Notes under the pieces: model-generated
Database searches by the model: none
What the model saw: the letters and a program-made list of their open reading frames with translations, nothing else
Told to the model about the DNA's origin: nothing
Part shown: one piece after another, positions 13,208 through 26,000 of the stretch
Layout: each line of letters begins with the position of its first letter
How positions within the stretch are numbered: position 1 is the stretch's first letter
Source: Haemonchus contortus
Lineage: Eukaryota > Nematoda > Chromadorea > Rhabditida > Trichostrongylidae
NCBI GenBank assembly: GCA_000469685.2
Contig: LS997565.1
Coordinates: forward strand, 23,761,272 to 23,825,271
DNA: 64,000 nt
Reading direction: 5' to 3'
Position numbers and translations under genes: made by a program

Positions 13208-13799
13208 TAACCCTTTGACGACAATGGTACCCACAGGTTAGTGTAACAAGCACTTTTTTGTTTCTCTGAAGGTTTAAAATTTATCCAAAGTATTTATATT
13301 CAACATGGTCCGCATGGATGTTCTATAAAGCTCGTCTATTACAAACGTGAATAATTAATGAGGTACGCCTAAGAAACCTAGTCCCACCACTTTTGCAAAT
13401 TTTTTGCACCCCCTGTAAGCATTGCATATTGTATTATACATATAGTAGATGCGATCATCGGTCGTTCTCAGCATAGTGGTCGCAAAGTATAAACTGACTT
13501 TCAATTGCTAATGTTGTATGAATTCCTACTGCCTGCATGATTTCCAAAATTTTGTACTTCACTGCTTTCAAGCTCGGATTGTTGAATTTTTTAGTCCATT
13601 ATATGTAAGGGCCGAAGCAAGGTCCTAATTTTCCTATTACTCAGGGAACATTGCTGAATTAAGTGATTGACTGAATCACTAAAGGCAATTTTTCTTGGAA
13701 CAATGGCCCCACTTGTGGATTCCAGTCGCTGACGACAGGAAGGGTACGTGGTCCCATGGGCGCATCACGTCGAAGTGCCCATTGCCTTCAAAGGGTTAA
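13208..13799. mobile_element. MITE of the AACCCTTTGACG family, long copy
   Basis: Ends are TAACCCTTTGACGACAATGG on the left and the complement CCATTGCCTTCAAAGGGTTA on the right, about 592 bp apart. A GTCCCATGGGCGCATCACGT stretch near the right end is shared, inverted, with the short copy at 29466-29579. No coding capacity. The middle part is unrelated to the short copy and may be a second insertion. Confidence 0.55.
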
Positions 13800-14237
13800 C
13801 GGCTATGTATCCTTTAGACATAAAGCGTTCACGTGTGGAAGGATTCACACTGTAGGGATGCTGGTCGATACAACGGTTTATATAGATCTATTGTATAAGG
13901 GGCCGCTTAGCTTCTCAGCTTCAATTTTTCAGACAGTAATAGGAGTACAGTCTGTAAACTCCTAGGAAAGAGGAAGTATGCGGTGGGCCCCTTGAGGGCA
14001 GTCTAGCTCTACCGCCTATCATGAGTCTTAACACAATGTCGCCTGTACTCCTATTACTTTTTAACGCTCTAGTTCCACGAGAACAGTTGTTACGTATTTC
14101 CGCCTGAAGATTTAATTCGCGAAAGCCCCACCCTCGTAGGCGAAGTAACGTCCCGCAACCTGTCGTGAGGCCTGTGCTTCTCTCAAATTTGAGCGCTCCA
14201 GGTCTATGCGAACAGGAGCTATGAATTTCCGGTCGGA

Positions 14238-14299
14238 CATACACACACATACATACACACACGCGCGCACACACACATACATCCACACATGCACACACC
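14238..14299. repeat. CA-rich microsatellite
   Basis: Interrupted (CA)n and (CG)n dinucleotide tract just before the mariner terminus at 14315. Confidence 0.9.
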
Positions 14300-14891
14300 G
14301 CTCAGAGCACCACGAGGTTTATATTTCGAGATTGGGCAACCCTACTGTTGCAATTTGGCAATTGACAGCTCTACCGTAAAGCTTGACCTTTTTGGGGTTG
14401 TACGTACCCAGAAAAACCTAACTTAAGAGATTTATTTAGGCTAAAAATGGAATTGAATCGTGAACATTTTGTGCGATTAATTTTTACAATGTTCGACGTG
14501 GATTAACTCAACAACAGTGCATGGATGAACTCAATTCAACTTTGGCGACAGAGGACCAGCGTTTATCGATGGCATGGTAAATCCATCCGAGGTCGTAGTT
14601 CACTCCAAAACGACTTTCGTGGAGGTCGTCCAAAGTCAGTTGTTGCTCCGGAAACTCGTCATGTGACCTATCGTGGGATTGAGACAACCATAGGCATTAG
14701 TGGGACCAGCATACATTCAACATTGAATGAACATTTGACTGTCAAAAAAATTTGCTCGAAGAATACCCCTTACGAAGACCAATGCGAGCTCTCACACACT
14801 GGCTCAAACAACTGCATTTTCGAGCACCCGAAACATCGATTTGATGAGTAATCCGCCACATAGTCCTGGCTTGGCACCGAATGACTTTTTA

Positions 14892-16019
14892 CTGATATGC
14901 AAGTTTACTGCAGCCTTTCCAAGATTACAAACTTTATGAGGCTAACGTTTCGGCTAGATCGCCTTCGTCAGAACCTGAAAGTCGAACAACCATTGGAATA
15001 GATTCTATAATAAGGCAAGATAAACCCAGACAGTTCTCTAGACTAGGGGACCTCCTGGACTTGGTATACAAGAGGTATATCTTGATCTAAATCGCCGGAG
15101 CGTTAGGTCGACCACCCAGATTGTAACGTCTGCGTGCAGTGAACAAGCCTACCTCCTTCTTGAATTCACCGTAATTTCAAAATTTGCAGAGGTCGAGAAA
15201 GGGCGCGAGGTCACGGGTTACGGTCGCACACTCTTCCTTCCTATTAATTTGTGGGTCCCTAGCTGCAATCCAACACGCCTCAAGTGCTTTCCGCGCAGTG
15301 GTCTCCGTTTCTAGTGCCGAGATGGCTACTGAAATTGTGAAGTCGTTTCCACCATGGCACAAAATTCGATGCATCCCCAGTGGTGTTTGGGTGCGAGACT
15401 TTCTCAGCCTCTCCAAATATTCTTCAATCCGTGTCCGAAGGGGACGCCCTATTTCCCCAATATACTCAGCTCCACAGGCCAGGCAACGAATCTCGTAGAT
15501 AGCCCCTGCTCTCGTGCAATCACCCCGCCGATTGGAAGGACACACAAGGCAATCTGGAGTGTCACACGAGATGTCGTATAGGCGATTGCGGACCAGTTGT
15601 CGACAGAGTTTTCCTGAGGGTATTTCCACAACCATGACTTCTTCCTGTAGATCACACCTAGTCAAACTTGATCGATCTGCTCTGCTCATTTCTTCGGAAA
15701 TGAATGGCAGGCAAAATGCCACCTCATTGACTGCTGCTCGTTCTCGATAGTGAATAACGGTAGTGAATGAGGATATTCTTACAGCTCGGCTTACGGTACC
15801 ATTTGGTCCGCACTATTCCCCTCGCTAGCTGGATCTGGATATTGAGGAATGGTAGCCAACTCTCCTTAGGACTTTCCCTCGTGAATTTGATCTGATCTGC
15901 CCGGTTGGTAAGGATGTCAAAGAATATGTCCTTCTCGAGTGGAACATATGATTAAGCAGCCATCAATATAGCGACTATAGAGAGCTGGTCTGCGGTCTAG
16001 AATAGGTTTCAAACGAATT
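14892..16019 (-). mobile_element. Penelope-like retroelement 3' end (RT end plus GIY-YIG)
   Basis: Minus-strand reading gives, near 15980-15750, the end of a Penelope-type reverse transcriptase (a YIDG version of the active-site YxDD box followed by the LPFLNIQI stretch). Then 15722-15177 encodes a GIY-YIG endonuclease region (IYEIRCLACGAEYIGEIG, GRPLRTRIEEYLERL, then the conserved Glu/Ala/NR tail). The CxxC-YIGExGR arrangement is characteristic of Penelope-like elements. Reverse transcriptase and endonuclease are joined only through a frame break near 15740. The front of the reverse transcriptase is missing, so this is a 5'-truncated copy. Downstream on the same strand is the hammerhead-bearing terminal repeat (14932-14981). 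Confidence 0.8.
14932..14981 (-). ncRNA. Hammerhead ribozyme core in Penelope-like element
   Basis: The minus-strand RNA has, in order: a 5' strand of stem I (CTTT, C, AGGTT), CTGACGA (CUGANGA box), a small stem II (GGC, loop GATCTA, GCC), GAAA, ACGU-type minimal stem III with cleavage triplet GUU, then the 3' strand of stem I (AGCCT, CAT, AAAG). AGGTT pairs fully with AGCCT (one G-U), and the outer CTTT pairs with AAAG. Penelope-like elements are known to carry hammerheads with very short stem III that may act as dimers. Caveat: an extra A or A-C mismatch sits at position 10.1 of stem II. Confidence 0.7.
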
Positions 16020-17199
16020 CTTTTTATTACCGTACGTAAAAATAAAATAAGAGATCAAAGTTTTCCGACACCTGGAGAAGCGGGTGATGCGTTCAGAAGG
16101 CATGTTTTGGAGATACCATGGAGAGACAGTAAAGCAATTTTCGAAGATTATTATTTATTTTTGTTCTCTGATCCCGAAATATAAAAGGCAACCTATGTAT
16201 ATCTAGGAGGACGTCCAGAGATCCACCACTCTGTGTGAAAGGTTGTTCACTTCATTGATTGTATCATTCACTTCATTGACCACACCACCAGTGCCCATTC
16301 TTGGGGGTCTCGTGAATACTTCACGACTGGTTGCCTGATTAAGTGGAAAAAATGCGACCGAAAATTGAGTTGCCCCTGTCTAATATAACCCTCTTCTGTT
16401 CCTATAATTGTTATCAGGCCAAGCAACTAACCATCTCAGGTGGCTAGAAGCTGCAGTAGGGGAAGTGAGATTTCGATAACGTGCGGAAAGTGCATCAGGT
16501 GGACGAAGCTTACAAAAAGCATCCACAACCCTGTTCGAGAAAATGTTCTAGAATTCGGAAAACGTTCGAGATTATTGGAGGGAAACCGGTCATATTTCAA
16601 TGGTGAGCGGAGAGTGCACTAGGGTAGGTAGGGAAGTGTTAGACTTAACTTGACTGAGAAAGGCTAGAATTCACAAAAAATGATTGGAGGTTGTCGAGGG
16701 AAGCACGGCCGACCCTTTTCGGTGGCGAGCTGCAACCGAAAATTCGTACCCCCCACCGACTAAAACATTCCGAACTCATAACCATTACTAATCCTTCATG
16801 AAGACCACCATTATTTGCTAATTGTAGGAAATTCATGTCTATCTATCCCTGAATTCTTCAATATTACCTGAACATCTTTGCTTTATTAATGCATGTGTTC
16901 ATTGTACTTTTTTATAAAATATGCAATTTGAAACATAAATATGTTCTGTCCCTCCCCATGGGTGACCGAATTGAGGCGCCCTTCTACCTCGAGCACTCAA
17001 GAATGTATTCGACAGCTTCCTTTCCCTCGGCAAAAGGCGGTCGAATGACTCGTCTGACGAGAACCCTCTGTGGAGGACATTGTCCCCTTTTTCGAAGTGC
17101 TAGAACTCTAGATGAGTTAGAATTTTCAGAGAGCTAAAATGTGGATCAACAGGTGATCACTTTATGTGCACATATGATCAAGCTCCCAGACATAGCAGC

Positions 17200-17460
17200 A
17201 CGAGCAGTCAAAAGAGCGGATGTCGGCCAAGAGGGAGTTTAAGAGAAAGGCAGTAGATAGACAAAAACGATCACTGAATGGAAGCCATTGAAAAGAAAAC
17301 GATGTAAGGGTCGTCCCAATTTGAGATGGCGAGGCTCGTATGCGTCACTGCTTGGAGAAAGATAGTCGAGAGTTGTTATGAACGATTCCATTTTGTAGGA
17401 AAGAACACGCAATGATATATTGACGATCTAAATTCAGTAAATAAATAACTAAATAAATGA
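17200..17460 (+). mobile_element. LINE 3' end fragment (RTE/CR1-like C terminus)
   Basis: A short plus-strand frame reads TEWKPLKRKRCKGRPNLRW, the KR-GRP-RW motif that follows the reverse transcriptase of many worm LINEs, and continues SYASLLGE before stops. It ends in a TAAATAAATAACTAAATAAA tail like LINE 3' microsatellites. Strongly truncated. Similar remnants lie at 58540-58955. Confidence 0.4.
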
Positions 17461-17950
17461 TCAACCCATAACTGTCAGGAAACACTTTTTTGAGGTAAAC
17501 GTGGTGATGCGGTGGGCCACGATACTACGGCCTAGACTCAGAAGATTCAGACCCTGTATCCATCTAGGAATTGCTTTGAAGTTGTTCTTTAAGGTGCTTT
17601 CATTGTTGATCTTCAGCATCATAAAGCAACAATCCCTGTCGTGCAAAAAGAGTTTTCTTTATACGCTTCTCTTCCACTTAAAAACTTCTTTTTCAAGGAA
17701 AGGTATGAGATTTCCTGGTGACTCGTCTTCTTCAATAATGCATTACATACTATTGGAGCATATGATCGAAAAGCTTTTTCTTACCTATCGTCCACCCTAT
17801 ATAGTGCTTATGTTAATTTGCAGGCTCAAAAGTCTTCTAAAAGGTACGACAACACCTCGGGTTCGGGGAGAACATCTCCCTGATAATATGTTAAAGAGCA
17901 GTTTGATCCAATAAATCGCATCGCATATCACCTTTCTGCCGAAAGCTCGG

Positions 17951-18566
17951 AGGCACAGTTCACGATGATTTTGAGTAACACAGATTGTGACGAAAAATAG
18001 GAGATAAAATGGTAAATAAAGTGAAAAAAGGCTTCGAAAAGTCGTTAAAAAGGGGGCTGGACGAGAATGAGACCAGTAAGATGAAGAAGAATGGGGTGTT
18101 TGGACAAGCTATGCAATGTGTGTCATTGTCTGTCATTGTGTGGATCCTGGAGTGAATAGCTGACTACGGTAAGCAAAAACTCCTACACTCATATGCATAA
18201 GTTAACAAAAACTCTAGTAGCAGCAAAAATAACCCACGTTTTTTGATCTCTTGTGGTAGAAAATTAAATAAGGAATCGCAGCAGCAAAAAAGAATAACAG
18301 AGAACAAAAATAGCAGAAAAACATCGCCTATTATCAGCTGATTGGGTGTAGGTTCTAGAGCGAATATTGCAATCTGTACCGCCTCGACACTCGTCTGACG
18401 TGAAATCGATCGAGGGGTGGGAAGTTCGGGCGATCCAGTAACGGGGCTCCCACTGTGCCCTACCTGTTGAGTTTTGGGGTTCGCCACGTCATTCTGTTGC
18501 CTTTGTGTGCCACTGGGTATTCCTAAAGGGAGATCTCAGAAACAATTGTCATCGTGAACTCGGCCT
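17951..18566. mobile_element. TTAA-type MITE, copy b
   Basis: About 616 bp, from AGGCACAGTTCACGATGATT to a degraded inverted end (ATCGTGAACTCGGCCT). It shares long internal stretches with copy c at 53339-54009, such as GGGGGCTGGACGAGAATGA. The flanking TTAA sites have mutated. The minus-strand open frame in it is incidental. Confidence 0.65.
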
Positions 18567-21500
18567 CTAAGCATTAGCTCAAATTTTGAGCCAAGTGTTG
18601 GCAATTCCTCTTTGGCTGAATAGAGCCAGACCTTATTCGACCGATGAGAACGGAAGAAATTCTTTCATGTACAATTCCAGTGTTTATAAAAAGTGAGGGG
18701 GTTCCATAGGTAGTAATTCGAAGCGTAATCGTCTGTACCATTCAAGTGGCATTCCGTGAAAGAAGCATAACGAGCCCATGCACCAGGAGTTTGAATGGTC
18801 TGCCTGTATCTTCACCTCCTACCAACTAAGCTACCGTTCCACAACGACAAAACTGTTGGGTTCGGAAATCTGTTCGGAACAGTGCTACAACACGGGGGAA
18901 AAGCGGTTCCGTTTGTTCCGAACATAGTTTATAAGAGTGTAGTTTTGAGAAACAGCGTTTTAAAACCTTTTCGGCAGTATAAACCGCACCTTGAATGGCT
19001 ACTGCGACCAAGTACCTTTTCTCCTTCAGTAGAGGGCGAGCATGCTTCGCAATGGGCGGTGCAAAACGGAGAAACACTTAATTTGAATTCAAAACAACCC
19101 AGACACCAGAGACAATCAACAGAAGGGAGGAATCAACAAATGGAAGGCAGACGTACTCTCAATTTGCGCAGTGTTCTCGCATTGAGTTGTAATTTCCATA
19201 CTAACTCATGGTTCGCTCCCATCACTGCCCATAAGCCACATTATTGAGGGGTAAAAACGGCTGGAAAATTTCATAAGTCTGTTCGAAGCGTTCCTTGCTG
19301 AGATTCACGACTTACTGTGCGTAGTCCGTGTAGCGCTATTCCAACAAGGGACCACAGTAGAACGTCCCACACCGAACCCGTAATTCACATAATTGAAAAC
19401 TTATGATATGGTTAATAGAAAGAAAGAGAAAGAGACAAAAATCAATAGAAAATAGACTAGAAGACAGATAGAGTTAGAACAGAGTAACACACGAGGGACT
19501 TCTATTCGACCCAGAGTAAAGCGTAAGAAATTCAAAGGTGATTTTCTCAAAACGACTTCTCCGGGAGAAAAAAAAATATAAAAACTAAGTTGGGAATGAA
19601 TCAAAGATGGGTTTCAGGATGATGAGGCATTGAGACGAATTCTTCAGCTGAACAAAATCATCAAAGTTAGCCTACCTCGTGTTGATGAAAATTGAATGAG
19701 AACAGTCGCGTCAATAATGCAAAACTAAACCGAGTACAGCTTGAAGAATTGAGTTTTCGGTGATGAGCTGCAACATGGGATCCATGATAAGCGTAAGAAG
19801 ACGGATGAAGGTTGCTCGACCATCGTCAAAATAGAGCCGATCATTCGATCCACTATCGAAGCCCCATTGCATTCGGTTTACACGTTCCGGGATTCCGGGA
19901 AATCATATCCCTGCTTCTCCGCTCGCTTCTTCCGCTTCTATGTGCATTCATTCACACTGCCTCTTTAGGTAAGGAGCCGATGAATTCTTTTGTTATTCTG
20001 TAGGGTCAGCACCACATAACCTTTGCCTCCATGCACTAGCCTCTTTGAAACTGTCCCGTTGAAGAGGTGGCTGCTGAAAAAAACAGGTCGGGAATCTTCA
20101 GCGTGTTACGGATTATTCGATCGTGTCGATCACCAGAGATCAGTTTCCATTTCTCGAAGTGAAGACATTTATTGGGTAGAAGATCTTTCTTCAAAGTTCA
20201 GCACGTCGGAAAAGAGGGAGGGGTATGAATCGCCAACTTTTGCTTCTTCAACAACGTCTAGCCCGTGATAACGGTGAATCCTTCATTATGCAGAGCGCAT
20301 CAATAGATGATCCGAGCTGCTTTTTTATTTTTTTTCAAATGCTGATTCGTGTTTTTTTTTTTTTGAAACCAAAAAGGAACTGAACGGATGCTTGTCCCCA
20401 CATCAACGTGTGAAAAAGTAAGTATTTCCAGTGTGGATGCGAGAAGCACTTGAAGAAGTACTCGGGAATCTCGTGTGGAAATTCAGCAAGGTGGCAGGCA
20501 ATGCGAATGAATACTTTGGTTTATCGCGAGAGTGTTGCACGACAAAGCAGTTGCATCACCCAGGTGGAATGATCCGTCCCATGGGTAATCAAACTCTGCT
20601 GTAATGGCCGAGCCCAGTGGAGAGTTTGGTTTTCGCAGGGCCGACCGCGATCTCATGTTTCAGTGTCAGTTATGTTCAAATATTCATAATTGTTATCGGG
20701 TTGTATGTAAATGTTCGCAATCGATCTCATCGATAACTTGTTCCGCTTCATTCGCTGTATACAGGTGATGTCAACCGAATTTAGCTTTTCACCTTTGTTT
20801 GTTGTTCGCACGTAAACAAAAACACTTGTATCTGACAGAGTGAAGTGCTGTGCGATTACCTATTCTGAAATGGTGAAGCCTTCATAAGACGATGTTTATC
20901 CAAGATACGCACGATCTCTCGCCCTACAACATCCATCCATCATTATTCGAATGCTACGAATTTGTTGTGTTTATTGTTTATGTTGTGTTTTGTGAATTTG
21001 TCGTTTCTGATCACAATATCACAAGTCACGCCTTGTAAATAATTTCTTTTCGAATTCTTCTGCCTTTACGAAGAAGATTATACTCATGGTGTTGTGTGGG
21101 GATGCAGTTGCTATGGCATCACGAATTGCGTAATCCAAAAAAGACGCCCATAAAATATTCAAAATTTTTGCCAAACAGCCTTTTTGGCCTGAGTAGTGGC
21201 GAAATGAGGAGAGGGAAACACACCCTCAGCTCCCATCGTCGTAGGCAATAAAGAGAAGTATGTAAGTAGGAGGGCTAGCTCATGCTAACTCGGGGCATGA
21301 GCGTTAGTCATCGCTTGTGTGGGGGACCACTTTGAAAATTTTGCGATTGAAGCTCTGTTTCAAGGGCAACCTCTGCAAATCATGCAATCGAAATGAGTCT
21401 GGGCAACTCCAAAGAAGTAGCTGTTAGAAGGACAAGCTTGGCAATCCTAAACATATATTGTTGCTGAAACTATGCAGCACTGCCTTTCTTTTCAGTTCAG

Positions 21501-22300
21501 TCACATTGCATCAATGTAGAAAAAGTATTTCAATCATTCTGCCCTCTTCATGCAGTTGCGATAATCATTACTTGAATAAAGGAACTCAGAACGGAGGAGG
21601 TCTGAAGCGTCACTAGCAGATGTACAAGTTTGGATAAAACACGGGATTTTTTATAACCACCCATTCCAACCAGTCATTTTATACCTACAGTACGAATGAT
21701 TACCACGAGAATGGCTTGGGAAGACAAAGCACTGACTGGTACCAGTGATCCCCTCAGGTCGTTCTTTCATCCAGATTCGAATTCAAACGTCATTACTCAT
21801 CTGTATAAAAAATAGATATAGTGTGGAGAATTATCAAAGAAGGTTGATGATGTACGATGGGTGTAACAAATTGAAGACATCAGCTGATTTCAGTGCTCGA
21901 TTCAAAGGCAAGTGATTAGATAAACGTCAAATATTTGAGGATTTGAATACCTCCTGAGACACAATGAGAACCATTTATCTGGAATTGCTGTCGCCTTTCT
22001 CCTGACTGATGGTCTGTAGAAGCATGTAGAAATCTAGGAAACCCTGGCAGAAGTTCGTTGCAAGTGCATCCTTAGAAGAAAACAAACTTTCTGAAATACT
22101 GCTGAGCACTTATGAAGCGACCAAATAGGTATAAATGATGAAGGATGAAGTCTTGTCTTTAGCGTTGACCAATCCCGATCTGAGAGACGCCTCCGCAGCC
22201 GCTTCCATTAAGAATCGCAGTGGTTTTTTGGATGCGTACGTGGCCTCCGGACTAGTTGTGGTGGTCAGTCGGTGTATGAATCAATGAGTCCAATGTCGGG
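18567..22300. other. Intergenic, no gene recognised
   Basis: Nearly 4 kb of AT-rich DNA with only short, unspliced open frames (for example 18795-19247 plus and 19812-20268 plus) that lack recognisable domains. Contains a purine-rich AAGAGAAAGAGA tract at about 19411-19460. No transposon termini were recognised. Confidence 0.4.
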
Positions 22301-23070
22301 TTTGACCGCACACGAAACCTGGGAAATGGCTCCGGAATCACTATTTCGGTTTAGGTCTGCTGTGCTGACAACATTCAACTTCTGTAAAAACACTCAGTAG
22401 TGAAGCCCATAATTTTAAACCATAGGTCAACAGAATTCTTATTTCTTCTCAGAAATTTTTTGCCCCTTACACAAGAAATACTGAGAACAGGCTGAATAGG
22501 GAAAAACATCAAATATTGGTCGGTCAAACGTTTATATCTAAGAGCGACCATGGTAATATGTATATTTTGAACCCAAACTTCGTGCCACGCTCCACGTGCC
22601 CAATCACGCGCAGCTATGAAGGACAAGAATTGAAATTCCTGTCTAAGATTAGATGATTCGTGACTCACGCAAAAGAACTGCTGCTTGAAATGGGACTTGA
22701 GTCGAAAAATGCTATCTCCAAATGAGGTTTCAAAGAGGTTTTGGACAACTTTTCTCTCTCTCTCTCTAATCATAAATGCCAGGATTGACAGGAAGTCGGG
22801 ACTATGCCGACCAGTACATACCCTACTCGCGCTCGAGTGCAAGTATTCAAAATTCAAGGTCTTATCCTCACTGTGAAGTCCTCGAAACGAACCGCAGGTA
22901 TAATTTCAACAGATTCTCGCTTTCGATGGCGTGCTTGAAACTGCTCAATAATGCATCAAAACAGGATATAAAGTGCAGTAGAGTAACAAGAAAGGCTCAC
23001 CTTCTCCTCTGGAGCGCACTTCGAACCCTGAAAGCCTCCCGACCCTCTACAGTGACGCATATCTGAAGTC

Positions 23071-26000
23071 ATGTTCCGATTACTTCTGGTCGTCTTTTCT
23101 GTCTTGAAGGTTTCCACTACATTAAGAGTAGGTCTTCTGAGCAGTGGCGACGAGGAGAAATCATTGCTGGCTGAGTGCATCAAAAATACCTCCGTCAAGT
23201 GAGTGTATTTCCGAAATTCGATTTGAGCTGCAAACTTTTCGATTGAACATAGCACCGAAACCATCGTTAGTTTTGTGCAATATGGTGAGAAATTCTGGGC
23301 ATTCTGGCGTGGATGGAAGAACGGTTCAAACGAAGCGAAGCGAGTACTTCTGATTTTGCACTCCATTCCACGAGTTGTACAAGGGGAACTGGCACTCGAG
23401 CTGTAGCATGTTCATTTGACTCGGTGTGGATCATAATTCTCATCAAATTTCACAAAAAAAGGGAGTGTACGTAGACTCATATCTCCCTTTCAGAGCTGAA
23501 GCTCTTGCGTCTTCTGACTACTATTTTGCTTACCAAACCTCACCTCACAATAAGCCTGAGTACTTTCCATTTCTCCTTAAAACCTTTACAGTGAGTGCAT
23601 TGGAGAGGTAAAAGTGACTCATTTAAAAAACAGACGTCAGGCAGACATTGTTGAAAGAAATTTGCCGTGTACAAAGAGTGTAGTTCAGTAGAACTGGAGA
23701 AAGTTTAAGCGGTCTTTGAGGAGACAATGTAACTTTAGAATTCTGGGAAAGGAGAATTAGTTTTCTCGACGACCTCTTCACGCACACAAAATTTGCTTAG
23801 ATAAACCCAATGGGTTCAGAAGTCAACAAACGCATCTAGAAATTCCGAGAGGAAATGGGGTGGGGGGTGTGATGACGCGAGTATCGTGTTATACAAGCAA
23901 CCTAGCACGATTCCAGCTTCTCGGTGAGAGGCAGCTAGCAACGATTCGCGCGCGTCATTTGTTGCGAGGATTAGACTTCTAAAACACCCAATTCACTACA
24001 CCCAATTCATTCATCAGAAGTTACAAAAGTTTTGAATTCAGGATTATAACTATTCCTGCATGTCACAGTTTCAATGGTGTTGACAATCTGATCAGATTAC
24101 ACTTCACCAATCGAGTTGACGCTTTCATAGGAGCTCCATGTGACAAAGGTAAATGAATTTTTGCTTTGAGCTATTTTATTTTGATTTTTTTATTTAAAAG
24201 AAGATATTCGTCGGTACTGAAACTTATTGCCAGAAAAAGCATAGCCTTCAACGTATAGTCCGTCTTCAAGGCAGTGCATTCTCTAGAAGTAAGTTCCGTG
24301 CCAATCAATACGTAGGTTGCCGTTTATATTTTGAGATCTGAGAACAGAAGCAAATACTATCTATTGGAAATCGCTTAACTGCCTTTCAAACTTCTCCACA
24401 TTAAGATCTATACACTTTGCATGGGCTCGAACCAATTTTCGAAGCACTTTTGCCACTCTGATTGAGGTAACTCTAAAACATGCATTCTGAACGCATCAAC
24501 GGCTTCTTCAGGTGTCGAAAAACGTTGACCTCTCATTTTATTTTTTACGTACGGGATGAGAAGAAGTCATCCGGGGACTACGTAGCTGATGACCTGACAA
24601 ATCGTTGTTCTGTGTGCTTAAAAATGCAGTTGTTTGAGCCGATGTGTGGGAGCTCGCATTGTCGTGGTGAAGAGTGATCCGTCTTCAGCAGTTGGTTTTC
24701 CTGATTTTTTGGAAGTCAACTGAAAACCAAATAGTGGTATACCATTCAAAATTGACTGTTCTGCTTGTTCTAGTGGTACGGTTGCGACATGCCCAGTTTT
24801 TCCCAAAAAAAAAACAGGAGAACAATTGCTCGGAAGTGCTGGTGCGCGGAAGCTTTTGTTGGATTTGGCTCATCTCGAAATACCCAAACGGTCGATTGCT
24901 ATTTACTTTCGGGCTCATACGCATAAATCCATGATCCATCACCTGTCTCGATGTCATAGACGTGTTTCGAAGCACCGCGACCGTATTTTCTGAGCATATC
25001 CTTCGACCAATCAACACGAGTCCTTTTTTTGGAGGATTGACAAATTTTTCAGAAACAATTTTTTTACAGTCAAATGTTCATGCAATATTGAATGTATGCT
25101 GGTCCCACTAGTGCCTAAGGTTGTCCCAATCTCACGATAGGTCACATGACGGTCTCGCAATATTAGTTTATGCACAGTATCACCGGTTTCCGGAACGACA
25201 ACTAATTTTGGACGACCTCCACGAAGTTCTTCTTCGAGTGAGCTACGACCTTGGTTGAACTCACAGTACCATCGATAAACACTGGCCCTGGATGGAGCTT
25301 CATCACCAGAAGATGAGCTAAGTTCATCCGTGCATTGCTGTTGAGTTAGTCCACGTCGAAAGTTGTAGAAAGTAATAGTAAAATGCTCACGATTCAACTT
25401 CATAACTTGGCCTAAACAAAATCTTATAACATAAGGTAAACAAAACAAATCGCTCTCAAATTTCGCAACGTAATCTCGAAGTAGTCAAACTTTACGGAAG
25501 TGGTGTCAGTTGCTATAATGCTACACAGTGTTGCCAAATCTCAAAATATAAAAGGCGACCCTATAACACCAGCTCTAAGGCGAACGGACTTCCCCACTTT
25601 GCCAAAATAATAGTTATACATTTAGTTCTTATGGTTTATATGATACATCGCAAAACTTGTTTCCAACAGAGTGAATCATCTAACAGTGTATTGCCTTCTT
25701 GCTTTTTTGGTAATTTTGACCTCGCAACCCTCAAGAATGAGATAAAATAAAACGATCTAGCCAATAAACTACTGAATAGTTCATGCCAACTGGGGATGAT
25801 ACTTCTCCCATAAGTTCTTCAAAACCAAACCGAACAAGAGCTATAACTTGTCAAGGTTCAGGCGCAGGCACGCCCAAAAATCGGGGCTTTCGTCCATATG
25901 GCGACATCAAACTATCGTACCGTTACTCTCCACGCTAACCCATCGTCTTTGGATCCTGACAAATGTTGTACTAGGCTTTGGCTATAATGGACATGAATTC

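Larger units (their letters stand above)
14315..16194 (+). mobile_element. Mariner element interrupted by a Penelope-like insertion
   Basis: Left end near 14315 (TTATATTTCGAGATTGGG) and right end 16170-16194 (complement, CCCGAAATATAAAAGGCAAC) are the inverted termini of a mariner. Plus-strand broken frames begin near 14450 with the mariner N-terminal region (YRWHGKSIRGRSSL, HVTYRGIETTIGISGTSIHS), then jump by internal deletion to the HPPYSPDLAP-type segment near 14770-14885. The frame resumes at about 16026 with the C-terminal end. Between these lies a Penelope-like retroelement with the possible target duplication CTTTTTA at 14885-14891 and 16020-16026. Without the insert the mariner would be about 0.75 kb. 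Same subfamily as 24313-25563. Inactive. Confidence 0.7.

Noticed and set aside
13921..14298. 125-codon minus-strand frame beginning with Cys/Val repeats
   Set aside because: The start is the CA microsatellite read in reverse; no domain in the rest.
18164..18487. Hydrophobic minus-strand frame
   Set aside because: Lies wholly inside MITE copy b, and the related copy c does not keep it.
22375..22857. 160-codon minus-strand open frame upstream of the cyclase gene
   Set aside because: No domain, no splice context and unbiased composition; it overlaps open frames on the other strand and sits where the cyclase promoter should be.
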